Notes: a model not told the origin generated them from the letters alone. DNA of 64,000 nt from Delphinapterus leucas (GCF_002288925.2 NW_022098031.1:15737274-15801273); one strand, 5' to 3'. Positions 11,152 through 23,930 are shown, counted from the stretch's first letter. Translations and numbers: made by a program.

Positions 11152-11825
11152 ACACCCCAGAGATCAGTACTGTGGATATGAATATGGCAGTGCTTACTGT
11201 TTCCATCTTCAGGGGAGCCTTGGGAATAGATATCTCCCAGAGCAAGCTTGGTAGGAAGAAAAACCAAATGGGAGTCCCAGGGAACAGCAGCCTTTGAGGC
11301 TCACTTGCTCATCCCCACATAAGGGCTAGTGGGGAGAGGAAGTTTGAGTTAATCACATTCCTATTGTATAGAGACTTGCTGTATGTCAGATATGGTTTAC
11401 TGGGGATCAGAGGATTATCTTAGAATGGCTGTAAACCATGTTCCATAATAAATTAATTTTGGCTCAGAAAGCAGTTTAAGATTTCCCATTAACTGGAGGT
11501 GGGGACAGGGACAGATACGGACTCAACAGTAGAGAAGAATTCTTAGAAATTGCCTTTCAAGCAGAGATCCTCAGAGTACCTCTGAAAGGTGATTCACCGG
11601 CTTTTGGACGTTTCCAGTGAAGGGGACTCCTGCTTTCTGACGTAACTCATTGCATTGCTGGGCAGCTTCTCATAGTGTCAGAATTGCCTTTCTGCTGCCT
11701 CTGGCTCCCCCTTGGGCCTCTGGAATTTCCCTCCTGCTCGGCCATCCTGGCCAAGGCCAGCTTGGTGTAGGCTGTCCCTGTTAACAGAGCGAGTGAGCTG
11801 AGAAGCCAAGCTAGTGTGCTGAATT
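11152..11825. other. intronic sequence without recognised feature
   Basis: No exon or repeat identified. Confidence 0.45.
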
Positions 11826-11840
11826 AAGAATATGCAGATT

Positions 11841-12133
11841 GGGCTTCCCTGGTGCAGGAAGATCCCACATACTGCGGAGCAGCTAAGCCTGTGCACCACA
11901 ACGCCTGAGCCTGCGCTCTAGAGCCCACGAGCCACAACTACTGAGCCCACGTGCCGCAACTGCTGAAGCCTGTGTGCCTAGAGCCCGTGCTCTGCAACAA
12001 GAGAAGCCACCTCAATGAGAAGTCCGTGCACAGCAACGAAGAGTGGACCCCGCTCACCGCAACTAGAGAAAGCCGCGCACAGCAACGAAGACCCAAAAAT
12101 AAATAAATAAATAAATTAATTAATAATAAAAAA
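11841..12133 (+). mobile_element. long CHR-type SINE with head deletion
   Basis: Sense long form. The head jumps from GGCTTCCCTGGTG directly to CAGGAAGATCCCACAT, losing about 60 bp that carry the internal A and B boxes. The tail is AAATAAATAAATAAATTAAT. A perfect 15-bp duplication AAGAATATGCAGATT lies at 11826-11840 and 12134-12148. Confidence 0.92.
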
Positions 12134-12602
12134 AAGAATATGCAGATTGTGACCAGCTGAAGGAGGTGGCAAAAGCCACCCACACGGGGGTGGCCAGTGG
12201 CTCCCTCAGCATCCAACTCCCATTTTGGGGAAGTGAAACCCACAGGTCGTTTTGATGGAAGACACAGTTTTAATACACCCATACAAAGGAAGTACAGTCA
12301 CAAGATTAGTAATTTACAGATTCCAGAATCGAGGGGGTGCCATGAGCCGGGGGAAGGGCAGCTCTCTGTCCCAGGTCAGCAGCAAGCAGGAGATAGAGCA
12401 AGGTAGCAAGCATCTATGACAGTCACTCCTGGATATCCCTGGGGGATTCGTTCCAGGAGCCCCCACGGATTCCAAGCTCTGGGGATGCTCATCCCTGATG
12501 TAAAATGACGTTGTACAGTGAATACAGCCTACCCTCAGTATTTGTAGGTTTCACATCCGCAGATAAGGAGGGCCAACTGTACTCATAAAGTGGTTGGGGT
12601 GG

Positions 12603-12814
12603 GGGCGTCCCTGGTGGCGCAGTGGTTGAGAGTCTGCCTGCCGATGCAGGGGACACGGGTTCGTGCCCCGGTCCGGGAAGATCCCACATGCCGCGGAGCG
12701 GCTGGGCCCGTGATCCATGGCCGCTGAGCCTGCGCGTACGGAGCCTGTGCTCCGCAACGGGAAGGCCACAACTGTGAGAGGCCCACGTACCCCGCCCCCC
12801 CGCAAAAAAAAAAA
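12603..12814 (+). mobile_element. CHR-type short SINE, full length
   Basis: Sense copy with an expanded C-run just before the A-tail (CCCCGCCCCCCCGC). A perfect 16-bp duplication AAAGTGGTTGGGGTGG lies at 12587-12602 and 12815-12830. Confidence 0.94.
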
Positions 12815-12842
12815 AAAGTGGTTGGGGTGGAGGAACTGACTG

Positions 12843-12948
12843 TTTAAAACATCTTTATTGGGGTGGAGTTGATTTACAATGTTGTGTTAGTTTCTGGTAT
12901 ACAACACAGTGAATCAGTTACACATATACATATATCCACTCGTATATC
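12843..12948 (-). mobile_element. L1 3' UTR fragment
   Basis: Reverse complement of an L1 3' end (AACATCTTTATTGGGGTGGA, then TTGTGTTAGTTTCTGGTATA). The 5' side is truncated. Confidence 0.8.
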
Positions 12949-13384
12949 CACTTTCCTTGGGCTTAACTCTAAGTGGTTAATTTCAAAACTGCCCTGGGAC
13001 AAGCGAAGTGGGAACTACGATGGGCATCCTAAACTCAAGTCCTGATCTAAATGTCCAGACTGGATGTGAGCAGGGTTACCAAACTGTAAAATGCCTAGGC
13101 AGCAACTCAGAAAAGCAAAAGTTGTTTTTCTCAAAAGATTTTCTCATCACAGCAATCACTTGGTTATGAGGGGAGCCCAGCAGTAGAGCTCAGATTAAGA
13201 TTCTACCTAGAGGTGCCCTAGGTGCTCTGGTTTATCAGCCACTTCTCTGCTAGAGATGTTTGGGGCTCACTTTACATGTCTTGCTCTCATGAGCACTCAT
13301 AAGTAAATAACTTTTTTCTTTGGAACATAGATTTATTTTCCTTGAATTGATTTCAGGGGACACCCTCATGAAGAAACCATATAT

Positions 13385-13506
13385 ATATTTTGTGGCTGTT
13401 CCCTGCAGCTTGCGGGATCTTATTTCCCCAAGCAGGGATCAAACCCATGCCCTCGGCATTGAAAGTGCAGAGTCCGTTAATAACCACCGGACCGCCAGGG
13501 AAGTCC
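13385..13506 (-). mobile_element. CHR-1/Bov-tA-like SINE
   Basis: Antisense short tRNA-derived SINE: TTTTGTGGCTGTTCCC ... CAGCAGGGATCAAACCC ... CCGCCAGGGAAGTCCC. More diverged than the CHR short type. Confidence 0.8.
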
Positions 13507-13619
13507 CCCCCCTCATTCCCCACCCCCGTAAAAATATTTTAAGCTTTTAGAAACAAATAGGCAGGTTTAGAACTCATTCATTATTCTAGTGCCCCATTGA
13601 TGTTATGGAGAGAATATGA

Positions 13620-13725
13620 GTTCCTTTGTTTATTCAACTAACTTATTGAGTGCCTGCTCCCTGCTGTGTGACTTGAGATGTGGGAGAACATAACCAAAGT
13701 CAACATCCAGCATTAGGAAGCATAT
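13620..13725 (-). mobile_element. L2 LINE 3' remnant
   Basis: 'tttattcaactaacttattgagtgcctgctccctgctgtg' matches the reverse complement of the L2 3' end. Confidence 0.55.
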
Positions 13726-16023
13726 CTATCTTTAACTAATTGAAATAATGGGGTGGTATTGGGCATCCAGTTTTAAACAGTTGACATTCTTGTCAGTGCA
13801 TTTGTCTCCTTCAAGGCCATAGCAAAGTCTCGTGGTACTTTCTAGCTTTTTGAGGGTGGGGAGATCACTTTTCCTAAAATGGAACCCAGATTTGGCCCTT
13901 CTAGGGCCTCAAGGGTTAAACTAGCATGTTCTTTTCCTTATAAATTAGGGAGTCTTGGTTTGTTAACTGAGCTGTGTCATGGGTCTGGGCACAAAGGTAG
14001 AAATGTTGGATCAGATAAAAATCAGCTTTCAAAGGACTATTTTGTTGTTGTTCAGGCTTTAATCTGGAAACAAAACAGACTTTCTCTACAGGTTAGTTAA
14101 TACAAGGGTGAAGATTTTCCAAAGCAGATTATTTTTAGTTAAAATAACTGTTTTTTAAAAACAATGACTGAAGTAATGAGGGGAAAATTAATTATTGTTC
14201 TTAATGTACATTGTAGTAATAATGTACTTGCTCAGAACAAAAAATGTTGGAGTGCTGAAACCATATGACATGTCACAATTCCTTCCTGAAGTACCTGTGT
14301 TCTATTTATAGGCCGTTGTGCAACTAATTACAAGAGCGTCGCTTGTGTGAACACAATACATCATTTAAAACCTCAGTGACTCTGAGAAAATGCCAGAAGG
14401 GCTTGTCTAGGACCTTTAACTGAGTCTTTTTCCGTATGATACTGGTGGGATCAATAAAATGGAGGATCATGACGCACCTCTCTAGTGTTTAGGGTTACAA
14501 GCATTCACTCAGTTGTTAGATGGAAAGCACTTTAAACGGTTCTGTTTTCCAAGAGTCAGACAAGTACCCTGTGAGGAAAGTACTGCTCATTGTTCCTGTC
14601 TTACCGATAAGAATCAGAGGCACAGGGAGATGAAGTAGCTTTTACTGAAAGTCCTGCCGCTACTTTCGGGCTGACCCAGCCTTTAGACCTGGGGAATCCG
14701 GTTCCAGAGTCTCTCTGCTCTTAAGGGCTTTACCCAGCTGCCTCCCAAATTTCCAGCAGAAATCTGCCTGCCTGCACCCCACCAGGTGCATCCCGCTCTG
14801 TTGTGTGTTTAGGGGCACAGCCATCGTCTTTGAGGAAGGTGGACGAGTGGCCTTCACCTCTCCAATGAAGGACAGAGCACATTTTTAAAGAGCTTTTCTA
14901 AACCAGGAACTCAGAAATCCCAATTTAGAGTGTTCTTACCACCAAACAGTCCTCTTCTGTATAAATTTATTCGTCTTGTGTTGCTTTAAGGTTAAAAAGG
15001 AAAATATCAGAGCCCTAGATGGCCCAGAACTTTCTTTATCCCAGAGCAAGGGAAAAACCAAAGATTGTATCTGGGTTTTTGAGGAAACTGCTGATTAAAA
15101 ATTTATGTATTTTATTTGATGTCTGTTGAGATTAGCGTCCTTTTATCTTTTGGTTTCACTTCATTAGTTTCTGGCTTTTTAAAGTTCACTTTTTTTAGGT
15201 TACATGCTTCAAATCGACTTTCACTTTGTCTTGAAAAATACATTTCTCTAACATTGCTGATGGTACTAATACATCTGGTCAAATCAATAAAGAAAACCTT
15301 ATCTTTAGCAATGTAGTGGCCTCAAGCACATTGCTTTTTTTAAATTGCCAATAGGAGCTAACAGCTGTGTGCAAGTAGCACTGTTCTAAACCCGCAAAAA
15401 AGTTATTTTTCTGCTCTATTTAATGCAAAACTTCCAAACTCGAAATCCTTTTCAGGTAGGCCTTTATTTTGATTTCACTTGACCCCCACTGAGCTGCACT
15501 GTGGCCTTGTATGGGAATTGCTCCAGCATCTGACAGAGTGCAGACTTCCTGATTTAAATGTGGAAGTTGGTCTTTAGTGTTATCAATGGTTTTGCTTAGA
15601 GGACCCAGAGACTAATTGAAAGGAAGTGCCCAATGGCAGCTTTCTGTTTTTTACCTTTACTATTTTAAAAGTTCATTTCTAAACAGCCAATGTGAAGAAG
15701 AAAACATTGATATTTATGTAGGGAGATCTTTGGGACAATACTATATCTTCTTTTGATCTATAGTGTTCGTATTTTAACCTTCAGTTATCTAATTACACTG
15801 GTGAGGGAGCTAGGAGCTAACGATGGCCCCCAAATGCTAGCAGCGAAGTATATCCAAAGCTAACGTTATAAGTAACACCAAGATGCACATTAAATTCTAT
15901 CCAAACCTACATCTCTCTCTTTGCTTCACTCATATATTATGTGTAGTGATATGAAATTGTCAGTATCGGACTGTTTTTGACCTATAAAAACAATTTCAGA
16001 GCGTTCAGTCTAATAGTTTATTT
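13726..16023. other. mostly unique intron; MIR-like remnant near 14510-14660
   Basis: No exon supported. 'accgataagaatcagaggcacagggagatgaagtagc' near 14605-14640 looks like an antisense MIR core. The rest is AT-rich sequence with no recognised repeat. Confidence 0.45.
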
Positions 16024-16356
16024 CAGGGCTCAGCACATTTTCTGTAAAGGTATAGGTAGTAAAATACTATAGGCTTGGCGGGCAGACACTCTCTGTGGAA
16101 ATTGCTAACTGCCATTGTACCTGGAGGCCCACAATAAACAATACGTAAATGAATGAATGTGGCTGTGTTCCAATAAAACTTTATTTCTGGACATGGAAAT
16201 GTGAATTTCATGTAATTTTCACATGTCACATAATATTCTTTTGATTTTTTTTCCCCGACTACTTAGAAATGTAATAAACGTTCTCGGCTTGGGGGTCATA
16301 CAAAACCAAGCAGTGGCCCGAATTTCACCCAAAAGCCACAGTTTGCCAACCCCTAG
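16024..16356 (+). mobile_element. hAT-Charlie nonautonomous DNA transposon
   Basis: Starts CAGGGCTCAGCACATTTTCT and ends AGTTTGCCAACCCCTAG. The ends are imperfect terminal inverted repeats of the CAGGGGTCGGCAAACT type. The inner GGCTGTGTTCCAATAAAACT block is diagnostic of this abundant mammalian hAT family. No 8-bp duplication is preserved. Confidence 0.75.
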
Positions 16357-16439
16357 TTGGCTGCCACTGCCTTTGTAATTTCTGGTACCAAGCACTTTCT
16401 GTTCACTCTCCTAAAACCAATTTCATTATCTCCTCCAGA

Positions 16440-17290
16440 ACTCCCCGCCCCAAGCCTTGTTTCACCTTCTCATCTCCCTTCATAATTGGAGTACTTCGTT
16501 TGCTCACCCTGCCAGTGGACACCTGAGCAGCATCCTCTTTGCTCCTCTCTCCTCCACTACCCGTGTCCAGCAGGTCTTAACTAGGAATTCTCAGTTCTCT
16601 CACCTCCTCTGAAGCCTTCTGTTCGCTTCCACCCAGAGCCACTGCTTGATTCATGACCTCTTTGTCACCTGGACTGTTATAAAAGTGACACTTTGGTGAC
16701 ACTCTTGTGTGACAAAAGTGACGCTCTTCACTTTTGTCATTTATCCTCTGTAATCCATCCTCCATCAGGCCACTACTGTTATTTTCCTAAACAGTTTTTA
16801 TCATATCAGACCCTTCTTTAAAGCATCTTAGATTCTTCCCATGGGTCATAGGCTCTATAGGATAAAGTTCCTATAGAATTTCACGGTCTAGTTCTGATGT
16901 AGCTCCCTCGCCAAGCCTATACTTAAGTCACACCCACCCCTCTTTATAAAGTTCACATCACTCTGTTTTCAGAGGTTATTCCTATGCCTGGAGGGTCTTG
17001 CCTTGCTTTTTCTCTGATTCTTGATTTCCTCCTTTATTCCATGAGGATGAGCTCAGGTGCCACCTCAGCTGTGACACTTTCCGTGACTCTTCTTTTGCAG
17101 AATTGTCTCCTCCTCTGCATTTTCAGGTCTCTTGTGACATACATCTTGCGTATAGCATCAGTCGGAACAACTCAGTTATTTATAGGAAGGTGTCTCTACT
17201 GTGTAGATGACTATGGGCTCCCTGGGGGTAGAAGCCATGCCGTAGTCTTCTTGCTTTATCCCTCTTGGCTACACAATATTTTAAATTAAT
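16440..17290 (+). mobile_element. L2 LINE remnant
   Basis: Sense L2 3' region: 'cctatgcctggagggtcttgcc', 'aggtgccacctcagctgtgacactttccgtgac', and a final 'gggctccctgggggtagaagccatg' block all track the L2 3' end. A perfect 12-bp hairpin lies inside at 16710-16739. Confidence 0.65.
16710..16739. repeat. perfect 12-bp inverted repeat (hairpin)
   Basis: TGACAAAAGTGA (16710-16721) and TCACTTTTGTCA (16728-16739) are exact reverse complements with a 6-nt loop CGCTCT. A related AAAAGTGACACT copy sits about 30 bp upstream. Confidence 0.92.
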
Positions 17291-17565
17291 TATTTCAATC
17301 AAGGTGTACTACATATCTAATAACTTTCTTGGTTTATTTATGAAGTCGCAGAGATCTGATTACAGGGTTGCAGAATCCAGTGCCTTTGGGGCCAGGCTGG
17401 TGACTTAATGGCAGAAGTGGACAGAGTGAGGTCTGGGGTGAGCTAGCGAGGAAATGCCCCATCTCTGATCGTTGTCGCCCAAGAGTGTGACTGGTGTTGC
17501 TGAAGGTATTATTTTCCCAGAGAAATGGGAAAACTAAATTTTTAATATAAATATCCCAGTTTTTC

Positions 17566-17904
17566 TTTTAATTAATTAATTAATGGCTGCATTGGGTCTT
17601 CGTTGCTGTGTGCGGGCTTTCTCTAGTTGTGGCGAGTGGGGGCTACTCTTCGTTGCGGTGTGCGGGCTTCTCATTGTTGTGGCTTCGCTTGTGGAGCATG
17701 GGCTCTAGGCGTACAGGCTTCAGTAGTTGTGGCACGTGGGCTCAGTAGTTGTGTCTTGCGTGCTCTAGAGCACAGGCTCAGTAGTTGTGGTGCACAGGCT
17801 TAGTTGCTCCATGGCATGTGGGATCTTCCCAGACCAGGGCTCGAACCCATGTCCCCTGCATTGGCAGGCGGACTCTTAACCACTGCACCACCAGGGAAGC
17901 CCCC
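17566..17904 (-). mobile_element. long CHR-type SINE
   Basis: Antisense long form: AATTAATTAATTAATGGCTGCATTGGG start, three internal AGTAGTTGTG units, and a head ending CCACCAGGGAAGCCC. Imperfect 11-bp duplication CCCAGTTTTTC / CCCGGTTTTTC. Confidence 0.9.
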
Positions 17905-18367
17905 GGTTTTTCAATATGGGCAACTACAAATTCACCTTCTAAAGTAATACCTTGTGGGCACAACTTCTAAAATACCAACCTGTCTGTCGGCTGGATGTGG
18001 CCCTTGAGACCCCAGCTAGCAGACCCCGATTGGTCACATCTCTTCATTAGCCACGGACAGGGCCTGGGAACCAGAGCGTGCAAGTCTGCGTGATGGAAGA
18101 AGGCCTTGCACGTGTGTGCTCTCTTCTCAGCCTGCGTTCATCCTGCCGTCTTGACACTGTACCTCCTCCACCTGTTGGTGCTTAGCCATCTTCCAAGGTG
18201 TGAAAGCCAGACACCACAGAGAGTTCCATGGCTTTCCATCCTTTCTCCTCCCTGGTGACACCCGCCGGGCCGTTAACTGAATGGGCTGGGGTGACCTCCT
18301 GTTCCGCCTCCTCCCCGGAGGTGGCTGAAACCATCTGGGAGAACGTCCATCAGGAACATCCATTCTT

Positions 18368-18571
18368 TTTTTTTTTTTGCAGTACGCGGGCCTCTCACTG
18401 TTGTGGCCTCTCCCCTTGCGGAGCACAGGCTCCGGACGCGCAGGCTCAGTGGCCATGGCTCACGGGCCCAGCCGCTCCACGGCATGCGGGATCCTCCCGG
18501 ACCGGGGCACGAACCCGTGTCCCCTGCATCGGCAGGCAGACTCTCAACCACTGCGCCACCAGGGAAGCCCG
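18368..18571 (-). mobile_element. CHR-type short SINE, full length
   Basis: Antisense copy bounded by a perfect 15-bp duplication GGAACATCCATTCTT at 18353-18367 and 18572-18586. Confidence 0.94.
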
Positions 18572-18586
18572 GGAACATCCATTCTT

Positions 18587-20699
18587 GATGGAGGTTCTGG
18601 CTGTTTTTGCTGACAGCTGTTAGCGAAGGCTTTTGTTCCTAGTCAGAGCCCTGGTTTTCTAGTACACCAAGAATGAGAGGTTATTAACACCCTTGGAGCT
18701 AGGAATTAAGTTGTCCTTATGTTCCAGCCTGTCTGGGTGGTCAGTAACCACTTCAGAGAATCACATGAAACATTGCCCGTGGGGTTGCCTAGAAAAGAGA
18801 ATTTTAATAATTGATTGCTATATTTGGTCTCCCATAAATGATTGATTTCCCACCCTTCCCCCTACAGCCTTTTGCTGCCTGCTTCTCAATTGTATATGAA
18901 TCAGCAACAACTCAGTTGACCTGATGGCCTTTCTAAAATGCTTGCTCCTTCTTACTCAGTGTGATTACTGGCTGTTTAGCGGTATTAACACTTCGTGTAA
19001 ACTTTTTAGTCTAAACTGTCCAGGCTTTTATTTCCTTTAAAAACAAAGCAATAGAGTAATACCAAAGAAAAAAGAGAGATCAAACCCAACCAAATTCTCT
19101 CTTTGGTCTTTTTCTGTGGGTCTGGGACCTGAGCTTCTGAGACCAGGAGCCTGGGGAGAGATGGCCTCGTTGGGCAGATCTAGGTGGGAACCTAGAAGTA
19201 GCACATTCCTAACGGTGTGGCGCTTTCCTGTGTACAGAACACTGTCACATGGGTGGCTTGTGTGTTGCAACCACTTTGAGAAGAGGGCTCAGGGGAGCGG
19301 GTGGCCTTGCTCAAGGTCCGTGTTCAGGGAAGTGTCATGCCGTGCCTCTTGTAGGCTCTGGATGTGACCCTGTGTCCTTGAGGCTGGCAGAGGGACACTG
19401 ACAAGAAAGAAGAGGGAAGAAGACGTTCCCCTCAAACTCACATAACTTGATAAAAGTCCTCTGGGCCCAACACAAGAGGCAGCTAGCTTGTGTTGGATAT
19501 ATTATTATTAAGTAATAATATTGAGTACTCACTGTGTACTGTTAAATACTCGTTATGCTATAGGGCATTTAATTCTATTGGAAGTGACAGTTATCCGCAT
19601 TTTAGAGACAGAAAGTAAACTTACTGTGCCTGAGAACAGACGGCAAGTTTGAACTTGGTCTACCTGACCATTGTCTCTGTTGGTTCTTCTGCTGAGTTGC
19701 CAAGGGGGAGGGGTTGGTAATGAATGACTTGACACTAGTGACACGTGGGAATCTTTCCAAAGCATTATCAACTGTGACTATCCTTTGTGGATTGACTGTC
19801 CTGTAAATCCTTTTGAAAATGTTTCCATTGTCGGTTCTCTGGACCAGTGGCTGTTGTGACAGGGGCTCACTACTTGAGAACAGTTACTCGTCTGAATTTA
19901 GTGATAGGAACCTGCTCTGTGTGTTATATTATCAGGTGAATGTCCTTAAGGTCAAGGTTTTGAGCAGATGAGAAGGCAGGGAACTTGATAATTTAACAGT
20001 TGCCATTAAAACCAGGATTTTTCTGCTGAAATTCAGGTGGAGTTGATTTTTAAAAAATTTGTGACTAGAATATTTTACAAACAGAAAGAAGGAAAAGAGG
20101 TTTCCCAAGTGTGTGATAGTAGCACAGAATGAATCACTTGTTCTTTTTAAAATAGGGTCTTCTACTGCTACAAATCTCATGGTCACATTCATGCCTGGTG
20201 TTGGTCATAGCTTCCAGTTGTATCTGATACACGTATAGGATTTTGGACTTCCAAGACCTTAAAATTCTGTATTTACCTGTTTTTACAAGGGGGAAAAAAT
20301 CTAGGTGTTTTGTCCAATTGAGGGTAGGCTGGTAGGTTAACGCAGTCCATAATTGGATTTAACTTTGTCACGTGTCTCTCTCCTAGGGCAAACATATCCC
20401 GATCTTCTAAGGGAAGAAAGAACTGGATGTAAACTTTCCATATTGAAGGCATAGTAGTTAACCTTCCCCTTCATCGTCTCACAATTCTCCCACTTGAATT
20501 TTAACCCTAACTTCAGAATTTCCCAGTTCTTTAATTTAGGTGACCAGTATCCCCTCTCCCGAACACATATATTTTAGCAACTCCCAGAATTTAATCTGAG
20601 AAGTACTACTAAGAAACTGAGGTTTGCAGAAGTTAAGCATCTTGACCAAACACTCTGCTGTCCAGTAGTTGTGACTTTAAAAAGAGGAGAACAGTAGTG
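18587..20699. other. intronic sequence without recognised feature
   Basis: About 2.1 kb with no young repeat and no supported exon. Confidence 0.45.
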
Positions 20700-20815
20700 G
20701 CCAACTCCTAGAGTCCACAGAGGATTACATGAGTTAATTACTACATGTAAAATGCTAACAACAGTCCCTGGCACATAATTAGTTCTCAACAAGTGTTAGA
20801 TACTGTTATTACCCT
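20700..20815 (+). mobile_element. MIR SINE 3' remnant
   Basis: 'acatgagttaattactacatgtaaaatgctaacaacagtccctggcac' follows the MIR tail (AAATGAGTTAAT...GCACATAGTAAG). Confidence 0.7.
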
Positions 20816-20849
20816 ACATCTAGGAAGTAGCAGAGTTGATTTCTGTCTG

Positions 20850-20925
20850 GTTTCATTCATTGTTTCAGCAGATGTTTGTTGAACACCTGCTGTGTGCTAT
20901 GTTCTGGGGAGATAGCCCATGTCAT
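20850..20925 (-). mobile_element. L2 LINE 3' remnant
   Basis: 'ttcattcattgtttcagcagatgtttgttgaacacctgctgtgtgc' is the reverse complement of the L2 3' terminus. Confidence 0.65.
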
Positions 20926-21350
20926 AACCATTGTGCTTTATTACTTCCAGTTTAATTTCAAGGAAGATGTTCTCCTCCTTTGTAGGAAATTGGAAAATAA
21001 TGACACCAAAGAGATGATGATTTGTGGTCCACCAACGTTTTGTCTTTAAGTCTTCAAAATAAGCATCACGGGTGGGTATTGCTTAAAGAAAGGACATCTT
21101 GAAGTCATTCCTGTTGATCTCAAGATAGTGCTGACTTTTTGCTGGAGCCTATGATAAGAAGGGAATGATACAGTTGCTCACATAAAAAAAAATTGAACCT
21201 ATTGACAGAATGATGCTTCTGAACTCAGAAAACAGTTTTCCTCCGTTTACTTTTAGAGGAATTGGAGGTTTTATTTATATTTAGTAAACAAAGCATTTGC
21301 CTTTGAAGGACAAAATGAAATATTTAAGTTGATAGAGGTCAAGCTTTTTA

Positions 21351-21560
21351 TTTATTTATTTATTTTTGCGGTATGCGGGCCTCTCACCGCTGTGGCCTCT
21401 CCCACTGCAGAGCACAGGCTCCGGACGCGCAGGCTCAGCGGCCGTGGCTCACGGGCCCAGCCGCTCCGCGGCATGTGGGATCTTCCCGGACCGGGGCACG
21501 AACCCACGTCCCCTGCATCGGCAGGTGGGCTCCCAACCACTACGCCACCAGGGAATCCCC
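21351..21560 (-). mobile_element. CHR-type short SINE, full length
   Basis: Antisense copy with a TTTATTTATT tail. Perfect 15-bp duplication AGGTCAAGCTTTTTA at 21336-21350 and 21561-21575. Confidence 0.94.
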
Positions 21561-21575
21561 AGGTCAAGCTTTTTA

Positions 21576-23010
21576 AAGCCAAAATAAATTGAGAAGAATC
21601 AGGTCTTTCTACTAAAGCTGTACAGAGTCAGGAATTTGAAATAATATGAAATATTGGATAGCAGTTGTGTGTTTTAAAAAGGCAATGGCTTTCATTAAAA
21701 TGATTGTCATCTGGATAATAATCAGATATCTTCCAGGGCTGGGGCTGCTGTCTTCCCTCTAGGTTGACGTTTCTGACTTCCTGATATTTCGTCAGTGTCA
21801 TTCACAAGCTGTATTCGCTTGAAATGGCAAAGGAAGTGTACCCTTGATTGTTCTTCACGGTTCCCTGGCTTTGATGAGTCATTGCTGGACAGCCTTCTCA
21901 ACCAAGTGCTGATAAGAATAGACACACAATAGAAAAATTAAACAACAGAGAGCTGAAGCAGAAAGAGCTGGGACTCTGCTGTATTTAGCTGTGTGACCTT
22001 GTGTAAGCCACAGTATTCCTGGGCCCTGGGTTTCTCATGCATACAGTAAAGTTTCTAGGGTCTCTTGCTGAAGTTAGGTCAACTTTGGAATTTAATATCC
22101 CCCAAGAGAGATAGGAGATACATAGCACATTCAAGGGACAGTGGTTTGTGACTTATGTAATTATCGTAGCTTTGTTGACTGTTGGAAAACAGCAGTGGCA
22201 GATGAGTCAACCTGGCATGTAGCTTTCGGAGATCAGTGATGCTTTTTTTTGTTAAAGTTATGCTTTAGTCAGGTTGTTTTTTGGGTCCCAATGGTCAGGG
22301 TGATGCCAAGTTCCAGAAGTAGAAGCCCAGATCTTGTTCAGAGGACAGTATGGAGGGGACGGTTGTCACGAACTTGTTTTCCTAGCCGAGCCTCCACTTT
22401 GGCTTTCCCTAGGCAAGATGTTAGTGGGTGACCACGGGGGTGTAACATCACCATCCGGCGAACCATCCGCCCCAGACATGTTGCTTGGAAGTCGCTATCA
22501 GTGACAGAGAAGAGGCAGGTGGTATTTTAAATCTCCTTCCTCTGCCTGGTTTGATTCTCCAAAAATCCATGTGAAAGGGAAACTCCAGACAAATGCATGT
22601 TCTGTATTAGGAGCTCCAGCTGCAAACACCTGGACTAAACGTGGGCTCCTCTAGAGACAGGCAGATCTGAACCATCCATCCTTCATCCTTCCTCTGGGTG
22701 CCTTCTCCAGTAGCTAGAGAAGCAGGGAGAGAATCCCCTTTCTTTCAGGCACGGACCCGAGCTTGCCTAATCTGCTTATTCCGTGCTTCCCCCCACACAG
22801 TCCAGCTGGTCCTCCCACCGACTGATGCAAATCCCCGCGTATAATAGGAAGAGGTTGGACTGGGGGTCAAAGGAGGCCTCACTCTGAATCCCAGCAGCGC
22901 TCCTTCCTGGCTGTGGAACTTGGGATAACTTACTTAGCTTGGGCAGCAAGCATAGTGGTATTAATGGTCTTAGGCAGGTAGTGTGTGTCTTCATCGTGTC
23001 GTCAAGAATT
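21576..23010. other. mostly unique intron; MIR-like traces
   Basis: MIR-like cores are visible at about 21955-22090 ('agctgtgtgaccttgtgtaagccac') and about 22880-22990 ('ggctgtggaacttgggataactta'). No exon is supported. Confidence 0.5.
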
Positions 23011-23023
23011 GCTCTGTATTCTT

Positions 23024-23201
23024 TTTAAATTTTTTTTTATTGGAGTACAGTTGCTTTACAGTGATATTAGTTTCTGCTGTATAGCAAAGCGAATCAGCTA
23101 TACGTATACCTCTGTCCCCTCTTTTTTGGATTTCCTTCCCATTTAGGTCACCACAGAGCACTGAGTAGAGTTCCCTGTGCTCTACAGTAGGTTCTCAGCA
23201 T
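23024..23201 (-). mobile_element. 5'-truncated L1 3' end
   Basis: Reverse complement of an L1 3' UTR (TTATTGGAGTACAGTTGC ... GAGTTCCCTGTGCTCTACAG). A 9-bp duplication TGTATTCTT lies at 23015-23023 and 23202-23210. Confidence 0.85.
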
Positions 23202-23629
23202 TGTATTCTTAAACCTTGTGAAAACGCCTCCTCCTTAGAGGAGAGAGTGAAGGTGGGGCCGAAAACTAGACCTTGACCTTTTCCTCCCTTCATCCCTGAG
23301 AGGGTGTGGAGGCAGATTTGACCTCACAGAGATCAGCAGGGACCCCTGCCTCCTACGAGGGACCCCCGCCACGAGGACAATGGTCTTCATATTCTGTAAG
23401 CAACAATCTACTTTAAAAAAAAAAAAAAGAATCTTACACAAAACTGTCGTGTGTAAAATGAGTTAAAGACTTCCATTTATAAAAATATGGTTAAGTTGAA
23501 ATTTATAATAAACTCAGGAAGAATGATAAAGCAGTTTCAGTGAACAGAAATTTGAAATAGCGGAGATAGTAGATGACTTTTGTGATCTTTTTCCTATTAC
23601 ACATAGATAAGTAATTGCAAAAAATTATT

Positions 23630-23930
23630 TTTTTATTTATTTTTGGCTGCGTTGGGTCTTCGTTGCTGCACGCGGGCTTTCTCTAGTTGTGGCGAGCGAG
23701 GGCTACTCTCCGATGCGGTGCGCAGGCTTCTCGTTGCAGTGGCTTCTCTTGTTGCGGAGCACGGCCTCTAGGCACGCGGACTTCAGTAGTTGTGGCACAC
23801 GGGCTCAGTAGTTGTGGCACACGGGCCTATCTGCTCCGCGGCATGTGGGATCCTCCCAGACCAGGGCCTGAACCCGTGTCCCCGGCATTGGCAGGCAGAT
23901 TCTTAACCACTGCGCCACCAGGGAAGTCCC
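23630..23930 (-). mobile_element. long CHR-type SINE, short variant
   Basis: Antisense long form with only two internal AGTAGTTGTGG units, ending CCACCAGGGAAGTCCC. Confidence 0.9.
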
